Source: Bos javanicus
Lineage: Eukaryota; Chordata; Mammalia; Artiodactyla; Bovidae
Length of the DNA stretch: 64,000 nucleotides
Assembly: GCF_032452875.1 (NCBI RefSeq)
Contig: NC_083877.1
Location: 50,641,724-50,705,723 of the forward strand
Direction: 5' to 3'
The notes beneath the pieces were generated by a model. That model worked only from the letters and a program-made list of their open reading frames with translations, made no database searches and was not told where the DNA came from. This document shows positions 49,607 through 62,556 of this stretch, one piece after another. Numbering within the stretch: the first letter of the stretch is position 1; each line of letters begins with the position of its first letter. The translations under genes were made by a program, and so were the position numbers.

Positions 49607-50381
49607 TGCATATGCTGAGACTTCCCCAAATCCTCCCTGTGATGAGAGGAAATCCTCAGGCCACAGAAGGCGAAGAAAAGAGGAAGAAAGGCCCCTTTGA
49701 GGCTTCCTCCTTGAGTCATGCCCTGGGGCCCTTCTGAGGATGCCTCAACTTCTGCCAGGGCAAGCTTCGGGCTGCCATTGTATTAACCAGAACCTGCAGA
49801 TATGTCTTCTTGGAATTAGGACTCCTCTACACTCTTATTCCACACACAAGACAAAATCGCTGCTCTTAGGCAAAAGCAGAGTTTTTGTGCACAAAACTGA
49901 TTTACCAGGCTAGAAAAGCCTGGCTCCAGTGCCATCATCCAAAGCAGATTTTAAGTTGTGTCTGTTCTTACCTATGTCACTGTGGTTTCTGATTTTGTCT
50001 GTTCCCAATTTTCCTGATAAAGAGCCAGGCAGGGCAGTGATGTTAAGTGTTTAAAACACTTCAGTTCAAGATGCTGTAGAACTGGTAAGCAGATATGTTC
50101 ATCAGCAGCTCTTTGCAGCCACACCTCAGGTGATTCTCAGTGCCATGGATTTCACAGACACACTCTAGGCACTGTCCAGTTTCCCAAAGGTCTTTCTGAT
50201 CATTCAGCTCGCTGACCAGGCCACAGCCTGCTGACCACACTCTCCTGGTTACTGGGCCCCAAGACTGCCCTTGCTGGTCCCAGGAATGCAAGTGGAAGCT
50301 TCTTTTTTTATCTTGCATGGGAACAAGGGCTTATACCTGGGCTAAGTTGAGTGAGCTAAAATGTGCTGGGCACACTTGACA
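49607..50381 (-). other. Unidentified block next to BovB, possibly a ruminant LTR
   Basis: Read on the minus strand it starts TGTCAAGTGTG and ends GCATATGCA, i.e. TG...CA, and has an 85-codon open stretch (50061-50318) rich in cysteine (CLECVCEIHG..., RCGCKELL). I see no matching short target duplication, so the LTR idea is only a guess. It could equally be an unrelated insert or unique intron. Confidence 0.25.
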
Positions 50382-51270
50382 GTTGAAAGCCCAGGAGTCA
50401 CAGCTCTGGGACACACGCGCTCACTACTCTGAGAGTGAGTGTTGTTCTTCCTGTTACTACTGCCTGAGTGTGTCTGCAGCCCTCAGAGGCCTTAAGCAGC
50501 GCTTGATCGTTGTATATCTACATGCGTATCTAGCACTTTGACACTCAGTGTCTTGTTGATCAAGTCTCTGAGGCTTACCAAGGTGTGGGATATTCACACT
50601 CAAGTTTTTTCCCTCTCTCTTTTTCTTTTTTCACAGCCTCTGGGGATATAGTGTCTCACAGTTTAAGATCAGATTCTTTTTCCACTTTCTTTTTAGTATT
50701 CACGGTCTGGACGTTTGCTTCCTTGTGGCCTTTCCTTATTGGAGGATGTAATAAAATGAGGTACTTAGCCTGAAATTTGTTCTGACTCTAGGAGGGAAAA
50801 AGAGCCCGAGTCATTTAAAGGTGTTATTTCTGTGTGTGACAGTCACTGAGCCCCAGTTTGCCAGGATTAATAACCATTGCCTCATTTCTTTCAGCCATTG
50901 GGATAGGCTAGTAATCTAAACCAAGTTAGAAGTGCAGTCAGATAGAGTGTGCAGAATCAAACATAGAGGAGAAATCGATTGTGGTACCAGGAGAACGTAT
51001 CTGTGTGGATGTGTGTACACGTGTATTCTCAATATATTTCAGTATTAGTATAGAGAAAAATGTGAACAGTTGTCTTGCACTTTGGGAAGAGAGTTGTAAT
51101 GTGTGTTTTGAAGACTTTATGGGACTTACTTCTTGACTGTTGGCTAGAATGAACACCTAATGGCTTCTTCTAATTCAGACTACCAAGTGTCCTACAAACC
51201 TGATGTTTCAGCCCATCCCTAACTCTTATAACTACTGGGGAGGCCAAATTGGCTCACAGCTGCCTATTCA

Positions 51271-51286
51271 AACCAACCAACCAACC
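51271..51286. repeat. (AACC)4 simple repeat
   Basis: Four perfect AACC units. Confidence 0.85.
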
Positions 51287-51341
51287 ATACAAGAAAATAT
51301 ACAGGACAATTTGGGGAAATGTAAAATAACTAAATATTTTA

Positions 51342-51558
51342 CAAGTGTGTTATGAATGTTCGTTGCTCAGTTGTGTCCAACTCTTTGTGACCATGGACTG
51401 TAGCCTGCCAGGCTCCTCTGTCCATGGAATTCTGCAGGCAAGAATACTGGAGTGGGTTGTCATTCCCTTCTCTAGAGGATCTTCCTGACCCAGGGATTGA
51501 ACTCAGTTCTCCTGCATTGCAGGCGACTTCTTTACTGTCAGAGCCACCAGGGAACGTG
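51342..51558 (-). repeat. Bov-tA SINE, antisense
   Basis: Reversed Bov-A unit (cagttgtgtccaactctttg ... ggagtgggttgtcattcc) then reversed head ending gagccaccaggg. aaatatttta occurs on both sides but not directly at the left end. Confidence 0.9.
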
Positions 51559-51719
51559 GCAAATATTTTATATGAAGGATTTACTGTTTATTCCTGTAGG
51601 TGTGATAATGATATTGTGGTTATTTATATTTAAGAAGACTTTATCTTTTAGAGATAGACACTGAAATGTTTAATGATAAAATATGATTATACTCTGCTCT
51701 AAAATAACCTAGCTGGTGT

Positions 51720-51865
51720 GTGGAAGTGGGGGGAATGAGACTGCAGATGAATTTGACTGTCTGTGGATTGATCATTGTTGAAACCTCCTGACATGTGGTG
51801 GTTCATTCTGCTTCTCTACTTTTTGATATACTTGAAATTTTCCATAATAAAAAGTGTTTCCTAAT
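51720..51865 (+). repeat. Old L1 3' end, sense
   Basis: gtggtggttcattctgcttctc, tatacttgaaattttccataataaaaag is the end of old L1M elements with its AATAAA. Confidence 0.6.
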
Positions 51866-52256
51866 ACTTTAATAGACATCATATTTTTAGAAGTCTCTAC
51901 CTTTTATAAGTGTACTGAAATATATCTAATTGAATTATAATTGAAAATTTTTAAAAACTTTTTGTAACTTACAAGAAAAAAAAATAGATTAGGCCCAATA
52001 GCTCGGAGAGCTGTGATGACAACAGTCACTCACAGGGAAAGGAAAACTCCCTATCTAATAAAAGGCCGAACCCTGACAACCTGCATTTCTGCCTTCATGG
52101 AGACATGGTGAGAATATCAGGAGGTGACACACTCCTGGTGTCTGATGCCTTTGGGGCATATTTCCAAGGCTTTGGGGGGACTGCTGATAGAAGGCCAAGC
52201 ATCATTTCTGAAGGCTCCTTCGAGAGCTGCTTCTTGTCCAAATTCCGAACTGACCT

Positions 52257-52467
52257 GTGTGTGTGTGCTTAGCTGCTTAGTATCCAACTCTGCAACCCTT
52301 TGGACTGTAGCCTGCCAGGCTCCTCAGTCCATGGGATTCTTCAGGCAAGAATACTGGAGGAGGTTGCCATGCCCTCCTTCAGGGCCTCTGCCCACCCCAG
52401 GGATCAAACCCGAGTCTCCTGTTTCTCCTGCATTGCAGGCGGATTCTTTTCCTGCTGAGCCATCGAG
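52257..52467 (-). repeat. Bov-tA SINE, antisense, with target duplication
   Basis: gaactgacct at 52247-52256 and 52468-52477. Reversed head ends gctgagccatcgag. Confidence 0.92.
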
Positions 52468-53304
52468 GAACTGACCTCGTCTCGCTCTTATTTGAAAAAC
52501 TCAATTTGCTGGAAGAGTGGTCAGGAGGTACAATGGCCCGTATTCTTTGCCTTCCTGTTGTAGCTGATGAGGTTTGAAACAAAATCTCCTATATGGAGCT
52601 CTCTCTGATGAAGCTTCTAGTAGTCCTCTCTTTCCTGTAGCTGACCCCCAGAGGCCTAAGATCAAAAGCCTCGGGGCTGCCTGTGTGGGTCAGTAGATTT
52701 CCAGTACTTGTACATCCTAGGAAAGTCAGCCCAGAAGGAGTGGTCTTTAGACAGGCCCCAGCACTCCTGGGCATGACATTCTTGCCTAAAAATGGTTCGT
52801 TGCCTAATTGTCCTAACCCTCTGGCAATAAGAACAGCCTCCTTCACTTGGGATCTGCTCCGCTGATCTGATGCTTTCCTGAAATCTTGACTTCCTATGGA
52901 TTTTGAGCTCTGGAAACCTGGAAGTTTTCTTCATTTTTGTACTGACCACCAACCTTGTGTCCAACTCTGGATTTGCAGTGGGTGAGAAACAGTCCCTGCC
53001 TCCGGGCATTCTGGAAGGAGGAGCCATGCCCTGGGTAAACATGGGGCACACAGCTTACAAGTGTCGAGAGATTGGTTTCCAGGATATTCCTGGGACACAA
53101 AAATGGGACTGAGCCTTTCCCCTGTGGTTGGGTGAAGCTCTTCCCAGGAGGCCTGACACCAAATGTATCTACATTTCTCAGAGAAATTAAGTAGGCTCCC
53201 AAACTGGTTACTGGTATCTCTGGGTGGTAGAGTTCTGGATAAGGCTTGTCTTCTTCTGCTTTTAATTTTTACCTTTGTAGTTCTCAGTTTACTGAAAGGA
53301 GCAC

Positions 53305-53512
53305 TGGGGACTTCCCTGGTAGTCTAGGGTTAAAAATCTGCCTTGTAAGGCAAGCAACTCGGGTTTGATCCCTGGTCAAGGAACTAAGATCCCACATGCA
53401 AATAAGCCCATTTGCCACAACAAGAGAAGCCCCTGCATGCTGCAGCTAGAGAAAGCCTGAGTGCTGCAGCTCAGCCTCAGCACAGCCTAAATAAATAAAT
53501 AAAAATGTTTTT
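53305..53512 (+). repeat. CHR-type SINE with AAATA tail
   Basis: gggacttccctggtagtct head, gggtttgatccctggtc, tail of overlapping AATAAA units at 53489-53503. aaaggagca flanks both sides. Confidence 0.9.
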
Positions 53513-55400
53513 AAAGGAGCATCTATTTCGTAAGCAGAAAACATTTCTTTTTGAGACTTTAAATAAAAGCAGGGCCATCCTAGCTGAAATTGCCTTTTCA
53601 ACTTAAGAAAAAAAAAGAAAAAACTCTTTTAAAACTTTACCCAGGGTTTTGTAACTAACATTTTTATGAAGAAGATTTGGTTAAGGGAGTAAACCAAGCA
53701 TTTCTAGTGTGGTCAGCAGTACAACAATAAGCCACAAAAACAGGATAAAGAACCAATCAAGAGCCAAACCAGGGACTAGTTAAGCTTCTTTCAACATAGG
53801 CTCCTACGTCAAACATCTGTAAGGAATTGCAGCTTGAGCATGTGAAGAAGACGGAGGTGAAGTCCAAAAATAAGTCTGATATTTTAGGGAAAAAAAAAAC
53901 AAGGTGTAAAAGCTTTGTTTTCAGACCTAGGAACCTGGGCTGAGGCAAGGGGAATGAGCTGAAGCTCTGGCTTGGGTGAAGAGAATTTCCTGATTTTCTG
54001 ACTCCGGTCACCAAAGGGAGGAGCTCTTGAATTTGATGGTTGAAGTCCTAATGTCCAAACAGTCTCTTCTCATTTCCAGACTCATGCTGATAATTGACCT
54101 TGATGTTTTGCCCTGCTGGCTTTATTTCTTAATGATCATGAAACTCCTAATAGTCTGCACACATTAAATCACTCAAGGTTTCTTGTGTTGGACTCCTTTA
54201 ATAATCCAGTCGAATAATCACTGTCCCGCCTAAAGGCCAGCCAGGCAAATGGACATGCCCAGACATGAATCCAGCAGCTGAAATGGGAGTTTCACTCCAC
54301 CCCATACACCAAAAATCGGCGCCTCTTCCCCTCTTCCCCCTCTGTACACTCTCCTTCCTGACACAGAGGTCTTCGTAGCCCTGTGCTAGGATGCTGGGAC
54401 TTTATTTCATTAATTCCAAATAACTTGGGAGAGTTGTTTTGAGCAGCTTTTTACACAAGTGCCTTTTGGAGTTTGGAATTGCTGTCGTTGAAGTAATTAA
54501 AACAATTCCAGAGTTTTCATCTACCTAGAAACAGGAAGATGATAGACGTGCTGTGGCCGCACCTTCTGAGGTATACTGTTCTCAGAAAAGATTCCAGCTC
54601 CAAAGTTGGGTAAATCTGTGAACAAGGAGGTGGAGTGGAAACTCTAAGCTGGCCTGTAATACCCATTCTCTCCTTTACATGATAATAGCTGACAGCCCAA
54701 CCAAGGACTACATTTCCCAGGCTCCCTGAAGCTAGGTGTGACCATGTGACATATGCTGGCCAATGAGGTGCAAGCAGAAATGACTTGTATGACTTTCTGA
54801 TCATAGCTGTAAGGAGGAGGAGTAGACGCCTGGCTCCCAGGCACTGTAGAACTGTCATGTTGGCCCTGAATTGCTTTTTCTTAAATTTGGAAACACTTTG
54901 AGGTAATAGTAATGACCACATGCTGCACCCAAATGGCCATTATGTGTCCCAACATGCCTGTAAAGTGTTCTGACTTCACATCCAGGAAGAGCTGTTTGGT
55001 CTACTGGTCTTCGGTAAGCAGGATGTGAAGGGCCAGGCTCCTCTTCCCTGGTGAGGGTATCTTGCTGCTCGTCTACTCCATTCCTCCCTGTAGTTATGAG
55101 TGCTGTCGTACTGTGCCTTTGCAATCCAACTGTATTGTGGTCCTACCTTATACATTTTTTCTCCTGTAGAAAGACTGAGGGGCTGAGGTTTTAGAGTGAG
55201 GAGCTGTGGCTGTAGCTACTGGCTTAAGGTACAAGTCATCAGCTCCCTGCCTTGGAACAGAGAGAGAAGGTTCCTAACAAGCCCAGAATCATCCACAAAG
55301 GCTCTCTCTACTCAAAAAAGACTTCTGGTCCCATGGACTGCCCATCCCCACCTTGTCATATTCCTGTGACTGAACAGAGAGACCACAGGAGTTGCTGTTT

Positions 55401-55609
55401 TGTAAGCTTAGTCAGTCAGTTGTGTCCGACTCTTTGCGACCCCATGGACTGTTGCCCGCCATGCTCCTCTGTCCTTGGGATTCTCCAGGCAAGAACACTG
55501 AAGTAAGTTGCCATGCCCTCCTCCAGGGGATCTTCCCAACCCAGGGATCGAATCCAGGTCTCCCACATTGCAGGCAGATTCTTTACCTTCGGAGCCACCA
55601 GGGAAGCCC
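55401..55609 (-). repeat. Bov-tA SINE, antisense, with 11-bp target duplication
   Basis: agttgctgttt exact at 55390-55400 and 55610-55620. Reversed Bov-A unit then reversed head. Confidence 0.95.
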
Positions 55610-56897
55610 AGTTGCTGTTTAGTTGGATCAGACCCCATGGAAGAAGGCTCTCCACTCTCAGAGATTCTTTATACCCCAGTCCTCTGTACTTGCCTCACTG
55701 GTCATGTCACAGCACAATAAGCCTACTGATGCCCTGGTCCTGGGGCCCCCTGTGCAGGACACAGGAACAGCTCCTGTGTTACTGATAGAACCATGTCATT
55801 GGTATTTCCTGCACTTGGAGAGATTAAAATTTAATCTCTGTGGTCAGTTTACTGAAGTGAGTTCACTTATTTTGTTTTTAGTACCTGGAAAAACACTGTC
55901 CCTAACGAGACATCATTCTTAGCGGGCCTGTCTTAGATGTATGACAGTGTTGCTAGGAGGTAATGGTAGGGTTGTATATAATGAAGCCTTGGGGGTGGTG
56001 GCCTCTTTCAGCTGAGCAATTGAGCAATACATCTAGCAACTAAGGAAGAAAAATTCTCAAGTATATATGTGTTCTGATTTCCACAAACTCTGGCTGGGCC
56101 TGGAGAGGAACTATCTAATCAGTCCCCTTACCACTAAACATATTCCCCGGAACTGGCTTTGCCCCTCAGCCTCTCTCTTCCATTCTTCCTGCAGCTCCTA
56201 ACATCCACTGTGGGTATGAATTTTCCCCATCAGCCCTACCCTGTCCAAACAAGGAACTCCCACAAAGGCATGTCCTTTCTCTGACCCACCCTGAAGGTGG
56301 GGACTGTACTTGCTGTGTGTACACCTGTCTCTCATTTCTCTGTAGTTTGATCTGTTTATGCACCTGGCAGACAGTATTAGCAGAGCATTGAATACCTGAA
56401 GGCTCCCGACTCATGCCTATGAAGCGTAGGACTTTGGCTTCTCTTTTGATAACGGAGCTTATGGTTCTTCAAGTTAGGATGTATTACAGTAGCTGCAACC
56501 ATATCCTAAATTCTGCTGACTTGGGACTTATGGGGAATTGTCCCTTTTTTACACATTCATAACATTCTGGATTTTTATGATTTTAAGAACATAGAAGTTG
56601 AATTTGAAAATGGATTTTTTAAAATACAGACTAAATTGTCCTTAATTTCCTGATTTTAAAAGTCATATGAGAGAATATTTTGATCATGCTGTTGGTAGAC
56701 TATAAACCTCTTTTAAAAGCATATATTAGGGATTTTATTTTTGTACTTCATTGTTGTGTTCTGTTTTAAAGATTTTCAGTAGCAGAGGAAGATGGTAGAA
56801 ATTTAGTGCTATCTTACAGGATTAAAAAAAGGGTGAAAAAAAATCATGGAATCAACAAAACTGCAACTTTCATTGAGTCTTTACAATCTCTTTGCAG

Positions 56898-57044
56898 TAC
56901 TATGCAGGATGACCTTTTTATTCTTCATGAGCAAGAATATGACAGTTTGCTTGAATCTGTCTTCAAAACTGAGTTCTTGAGCCTCTTAGCAAAGCGTTAC
57001 GAGGAAAAAACCCAGAAGCAACTACCTCTGAAATTTAGCAACAC
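56898..57044 (+). CDS. MYO1E: MYO1E coding exon, TH1, residues ~827-875
   Basis: One base finishing Ser827, then 48 codons and AC, TMQDDLFILHEQEYDS to PLKFSN. It contains the TH1 segment FKTEFLSLLAKRYEEKTQK. Acceptor tctttgcag after the largest intron in the window; donor CAC/gtaagt. The codon ACG (Thr876) is split across the next intron. Confidence 0.96.
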
Positions 57045-58612
57045 GTAAGTTGGGGTCTGGGGGCTTGATCTCACTGCTGGGGTCCACTGCAGAGTAGGGT
57101 GGGGTCTGACTGGCTTGGGTGGCTCTAAGGAGCTCTAGGGCCTGCAGAGGACAGTCAGGGTGGTTGCCATGGACTTCGGGAAGGTTACTTTTGCAATTCT
57201 GTGAGATGACTTCATTGACTGGTATATTTTATCCCTTGGGCAAAGGTCACCAACGTGAGGCCAAGAAAGGCAGATTTTTATATCTTACCAATGAAGGAAT
57301 ATTTTATTTTGCAGAGCAGGTAGAAGTAGTGTAAGGCTGAAGCAGAAGAAAGTGATTGGGGCTTAAGTCCCCAAGATGAGTGCATGATACAGCCGGCTGG
57401 TGCGGCATTTGGAGACTGGGGGCTGTGGACGGCCAGTGTCTTGTGTCCGGGCTCACCTTCATTTACTTTAATAACATCGTCTCATGTACCGGACACTGGC
57501 AGACTGTTGAACTTCTAGGCTCATGTTTGCCAAGTGATTTATTTGGCTTTTTGTTCTTCTTCAATTTCCCCATCTATGAAACGAGGATACCCTCCACTCT
57601 TCCTACTTGCAAGTAAGGGGCCAAAGTAAAGCCTTCGTTCCAGGAGTGGGGGACTTAGCATAACTCATGCTGCTGTGGTTGAAGTAAAATAGACACTAGA
57701 AGTAGAATGAAGTCATTACAGCTTTTTCAAACAACAATTTGGCCATGAGTACCAGGGGCAGTTATTTTTGTCTGAGAATTTGTGATAAGGGAGTAACTCA
57801 AAAAAAGTAAGAATATGTATAAGCCAAGCTGCTCAAAAGAATAGGCAGCTACTGGCAATTATGGTTTTTCTGTCTTACAAAATAAAAATACAAGGTTAAA
57901 AAAGCAGAATATGGAATTGCATTATGTAGGCATATGGGCAACATAGGAAATTAAAAAAAACTGGCTGGGGAGTTTTGCATTTATGAGTAAACTTCCCTTT
58001 TATTTGGATATTGGTTGCTAGTGTCTTTTCCTCCCTGGGGTGGGGGTGAAGGTGGAGGAATAGAACTTAATTAAATAGTAGCCACATTCTCAGCCTAGAT
58101 GGGACGGGAGTCTGGGGAAGAATGGATACATGTATATGTATGGCTGAGTTACCCCAGTACAAAAAAAACAGTTTAAAAAATAATTAAAAAAAAAAAAAAC
58201 TTAAAAATACTAGCCTCATTCTGTGCAAAGGAGACTGAGCTCTCTGCCTGGCATCTCTCAGTCCTCCTCACACACAGACCTGGGCAATCAGAGAGGACAT
58301 GGTGAGGCAGCACCTCAGGTGTGGCCTGGAGGGTGGCCTTTCCTTCTGTCCCCACCTGTCTCCACTTGACATGCTCCAACACTGGGGCACCTCCCTTACC
58401 AGCTATTATCTCCCAGGGACTGGGCCCCCAAATGCTCCCTCTGGTTGGTGGCTCAGCCTGTGCCGTGCCCGTCCACTGGGCCCCAGACTGGTTCCCGTGA
58501 TCCGGTCTTGTCTTGTTTTTACAAAGCAACTCCAGGCTGGGGTCTGTGAATACCACTTTCTCCCTGCTTCTCTCCTTTCCTTTGTTAATTCCAATATATA
58601 CGCTTGTCACAG
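57045..58612 (+). other. MYO1E: Intron, 1.6 kb
   Basis: Mostly unassigned sequence, with a short sense L1 3' stub and A-tract near 58110-58200. Confidence 0.9.
58110..58200 (+). repeat. L1 3'-end stub, sense
   Basis: ggatacatgtatatgtatggc ... ccccagtacaaaa with A-rich tail, an artiodactyl L1 terminus. Confidence 0.5.
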
Positions 58613-58770
58613 GCTTGAAATCAAGTTGAAAAAGGAGAACTGGGGTCCCTGGAGTGCAGGGGGCTCCCGGCAAGTGCAGTTCCACCAAGGCTTTGGCGAC
58701 CTGGCCATCCTCAAGCCCAGCAACAAAGTGCTGCAGGTCAGCATCGGACCCGGGCTGCCCAGAAACTCCC
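58613..58770 (+). CDS. MYO1E: MYO1E coding exon, TH1 end, residues ~876-928
   Basis: One base finishing Thr876, 52 codons and C of Arg929, LEIKLKKENWGPWSAGGS to PGLPRNS. It closes TH1 with the strand pattern RQVQFHQGFGDLAILKPSNKV. Acceptor gcttgtcacag, donor CCC/gtaagt. The exon is GC-rich, as is its downstream flank. Confidence 0.96.
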
Positions 58771-59667
58771 GTAAGTGTGCACGGGCCCCACGGGCGGGGC
58801 CGCTGCTGGGCTGCTGGGCTCCCTGCCTGGCCCCTGCTCACCCTCTCTCCAAGCTAAACTCTTTTCCCACCAAATGCTCATAACACTGCACAGATCTGCG
58901 GGCCAAAGAGCTAGTGCCTTGACTGCTTCCTGTGGTTGGGGTTTTCTTCTGATTGAAATGTTTCAGACTAAACCAACATCAGGGCAAATGGGCAGGTTAA
59001 ACTTTTCTGAATCATTTAGTAGTTACGTGTAGTATTGCTGGCGTTACAGTATTAATTATGTTTAAAACAAATCTGTTTGTTGGCTTTACGTTCCCAGCCC
59101 TTTCCAGTCCAGTCTTGTCAACAGTACAGACTTCGTCCTTTGTGTTAAAGCAGCTGACCACACTTACCAACTCCTTACAAGGGCTCACTCTTACAGTGCA
59201 TCATGTTTAATCTCTCCCTACTCACTTTAAAGTGTTTCATTAGGAGACACACACGCACGAACTCACACTCTGTAGTTTGACTCCTTTTACTGGCCTAGGC
59301 TTCTTTTTCTTAGATGCCACCGTTACAGAATACAGTCCACATGTATGATCAGTGAAGAGTATGCCAAGTATAAAATGGGCCTTTATGGCTTCTGTCTCCA
59401 GTGGCATGCACTGTATAACTCACTAATACAGCACAGAAAAGTAGCCACTCAGAAAATGGTGTACGTCTGAGTATCAGTGAGTACTTGCAGAAGACAGCAC
59501 ATTTAGGTGGGATTTTTGAAGAGACTTTTACATAAAAGGACTCTTTACAGAGACGTGGGCCGGATGAAGGAAACAGGGTTGGGGCTCGGGCAGAGAAGAC
59601 CAAGATGCTACTATTACCCTAAGGATGTAGGTAGAGGAGATTCCAGAAATCTAAAAAAGAACATGTC

Positions 59668-59745
59668 TCAGAATCACTTTGCTGTACATCGGAAACTAAC
59701 ACAATAATGTAAATTAAATACTTAAATTTGGGGGGAAAAAAAGTA
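59668..59745 (+). repeat. L1 3'-end stub, sense
   Basis: cagaatcactttgctgtacatcgg, aaactaacacaataatgtaaat and an A-rich end. Confidence 0.65.
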
Positions 59746-60064
59746 CCCCAACTCCTGTCCCCTCTGGCACTCCAGTCTCCTGCCAGTGCTTCCCAAACGG
59801 CCAAACCCGACTGGAATGCAGAAGCCTAGCAGTCCACTGGCTCAGACCCCAGGGCACAGGGCCAGGCCAAGGAGCGCTATGGATAACCAGCAGGATGAGT
59901 CAGAGCACTGCTCTGTGGGCCTCGAAGTGAGCCATTGTATAATACGGTGTTTTAGCGTATCTCCATGAGACAGGGAGGGCAGGAAGGGGGACCCCCACAC
60001 CTGGCCTCCCCTCCTCACCCCAGGACCTGATACCCAGCTCCTCTGCTTTGTGCTGTTCATCCCT

Positions 60065-60300
60065 TGCCACTTCCTGCTCTTCTCTTTACTAGGAGTTTCC
60101 TCTGCAGCCCTGTTCCAGCTGGCTTAATCGTCCTCTCCTTCATGTCCCACTCAAGACCCTATTGACTGTTGTTCTTTCCAACACATCGTCTCTTCAGAGG
60201 TCTCGTCTGGCCCCCAGTCGCCCCGCCTCCCCGGGCCTCATTCTAGCCCCACAGGGCTCCATTTAGCACTTCTTGTTTTCTGATGCTTGCACATCTGTGT
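60065..60300 (+). repeat. Possible L2 LINE fragment
   Basis: C/T-rich phrases (cttcctgctcttctcttta, catgtcccactcaagacc, gcacttcttgttttctg) follow the L2 3' region loosely. Confidence 0.3.
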
Positions 60301-60820
60301 CAAGGGTGCCAGTCTGCTTCTCCCCTTTAGCATCTCTGTGTTTCCTTCAAAGACTATAGAGCACAAACTCTGGTAAGGAAGGCTCTGGACGACAGCAGAG
60401 GTAGGGGAGCTGCGGTGTCCACTCCAGGGACCATGGTATGCAGCTAACACAGCCTCAGCTTCTGTGCTCTGTGGCCAGAACATGAGTGCGAACATTCACT
60501 GGACCCATCTGTCTCTTCGCAAAGTCAACAACAGTAGAAACCCCTTTGTATGCTTATTAATAATTCTTTGTAAAGCCATTGTCTCGGACATTTCAAATCT
60601 CTCCCTCTGTCAGTGTGTCCTCCGGCCCCTCCCATCCAGTTGCTGCCAGGACAACATGCCCCTCATATAGCCTGTCTACCCTGCAACCAGTCTCCTATAG
60701 ATCCCATGGAGACCTGCCTTCCAAACTTCTCAAAAGTTTTCCACCAGCAAAAATTCATCAGGAGCCATAAAAACCAGCCAATAGCACTGATCTGAACCTT
60801 ATCTTGCTGGCTTATTTCAG

Positions 60821-60913
60821 GTCCTACCCGAAGGAATACGATTCAAAGCAGAGATTATTCCAGCAGGACTCACAATGCCAACTACCCGATGAGAGCTGCC
60901 CCTCTGCCACCAG
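60821..60913 (+). CDS. MYO1E: MYO1E coding exon, TH2 start, residues ~929-959
   Basis: Two bases finishing Arg929, 30 codons and G. Sequence PTRRNTIQSRDYSSRTHN to RAAPLPP. It begins the TH2 tail, a disordered basic and proline-rich region. Compared with the human sequence as I remember it, this exon differs at many positions, and the proline run is interrupted (PLPPG). Acceptor ttatttcag, donor CAG/gtgagc. Confidence 0.94.
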
Positions 60914-62556
60914 GTGAGCCTAGCATGCGCTGTAGGCGAGACCCAGATGAGTAAAATGCATCGAGGAAGAAACGCATTAGCCAGCAGATGACAACATAGT
61001 AGCCAGCCATGAGCCGTTTCAGTGTCAGATGTCCTCCTCCCAACATGATGGCCCTATCTGTGACCCTAAAATTCACGGGACTTGTGTATGAACCAGTGAG
61101 ACCACACTGTAGCTAAGTTAGCGATTTGCATTTCATTACCTGAAAGAATTACTTCCTTAGGAAAGGCTTCCTACATCAGTAATAGGAAGAAGAGTTCACT
61201 GCCCATGGCAACCAGAATGTCATCAGTTTTTAAGACGTAGAATGCTGCCTTAATGGAAACTGGAGTTTGCAGGTATAACCCCACCATCACTACCCAGCTC
61301 CAGCCAAACGTTGACAATGCTTTGCATCAGTTAACAGCTGAATGAAGAAACAGAAAGTCTTTATTCTTAGTCAAATAGGATCTAGGAGGTTGGCTCCAAA
61401 AAATAAAGTAATATCTGAGAGAATTGCAAAATTGATACCAAAAAATTTTTAGATCTTACATTTTTCTCATTGTTTAACTGATAAACATATAGCATGCAAG
61501 TCAAAATCCAAACCCAAATAAATGTAAGAGGTTTTGCCCTTTAAAATCTGTTTAGTACTGGAAGTGTGCTCTCTAAATTCACAAGTGTTTTTCCATCCCT
61601 CACAATTCTGTTAATAAGAAACTGCCTCCAGAAAGTTTGATGTTCATAAGTTTAGGGTTGTAGGTCTTAAAAGGGTCATCTTTGGACCACGCTTGACTCA
61701 GATCATGCCAGACAAGGCAATCTATTTGTAGCAGCACCCAAAATAAGCAGTAGGAAGCATTTCTTTAGTCTCCTGCCCTGGAATCGCATAGTGGTGTGCT
61801 TAAGTATGGACAACGGTGCCTATCAGTGAGAAGCCAATTCTCATCTCTCTTGGAGTCCCCATCCCGCCTGGCCCGGCTGTCTTTCCTCCTCTCTGCCTTT
61901 ATTCTTAAAGAAAATCCAAGCACAAAAGAACCTAAGAGAACCATGTAGTATTGTGTTACTACTTATGCTCCAGCCACTCATGCAAAACCTTGGCCAGACC
62001 ACCTGGAAAGTTCATTTGCCTCAACTACACTGGCCCGAGTCGCCTCAGACCAACTACCTGACCTTGAGCACAGCCCCCAACCTCTGTACATGACAGTTTC
62101 TTCATCAATAAAATGAGGCAATTAGACCCAAGTCCCTTATGTCAGTACTTATACTTTCTGTGGTGAAGGATCAAAGGCTAGGGGGTTTTTTTAGCTTTGG
62201 TTTCGTTTTTTGTGTTGTTTTTTTCCCTTAATTTTTAACCCATCACAAACTATACTTTTGTACGATATAATAAAAACTACTAGGATTTTAAAAGCAATCA
62301 AAATACAAGCCAAAATTTCTTATTAGATTCAGCAGACATGATATATGTCTGTGAACATTTCTAAATGCTGGCTCTTAATTTCTGAACTTACAAGGGTAGC
62401 TAGTTCATGGGAGGCACAGAGCAGCCCATCTGTGGGACCTTCTTTGAGTGTCATGGCCCTAGAATATGTCCCACTCTGGATGCCCTTGGCTGTCCTTGGT
62501 GACTTGGGCAGCAAGTGGGGTCTCACCAAGCTCCTTGTTTCTTTAATGAAGAAATT

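Larger units (their letters stand above)
48310..56897 (+). other. MYO1E: Largest intron in the window, 8.6 kb
   Basis: Splits the TH1 coding region. It holds an inverted BovB pair, an unidentified block, three antisense Bov-tA SINEs, an old L1 3' end and a sense CHR SINE with AATAAA repeats. 48310-48940, 50390-51340, 51870-52240, 52480-53300, 53520-55385 and 55625-56890 have nothing I can name. Confidence 0.9.
58771..60820 (+). other. MYO1E: Intron, 2.0 kb
   Basis: A GC-rich start, a sense L1 3' stub at about 59668 and a possible L2 fragment. 58780-59660 and 60300-60810 are unassigned. Confidence 0.9.

Noticed and set aside
58173..58841. 222-codon minus-strand open frame
   Set aside because: It overlaps the TH1 exon at 58613-58770 and GC-rich flanks; the translation has no family resemblance, so it is a shadow.
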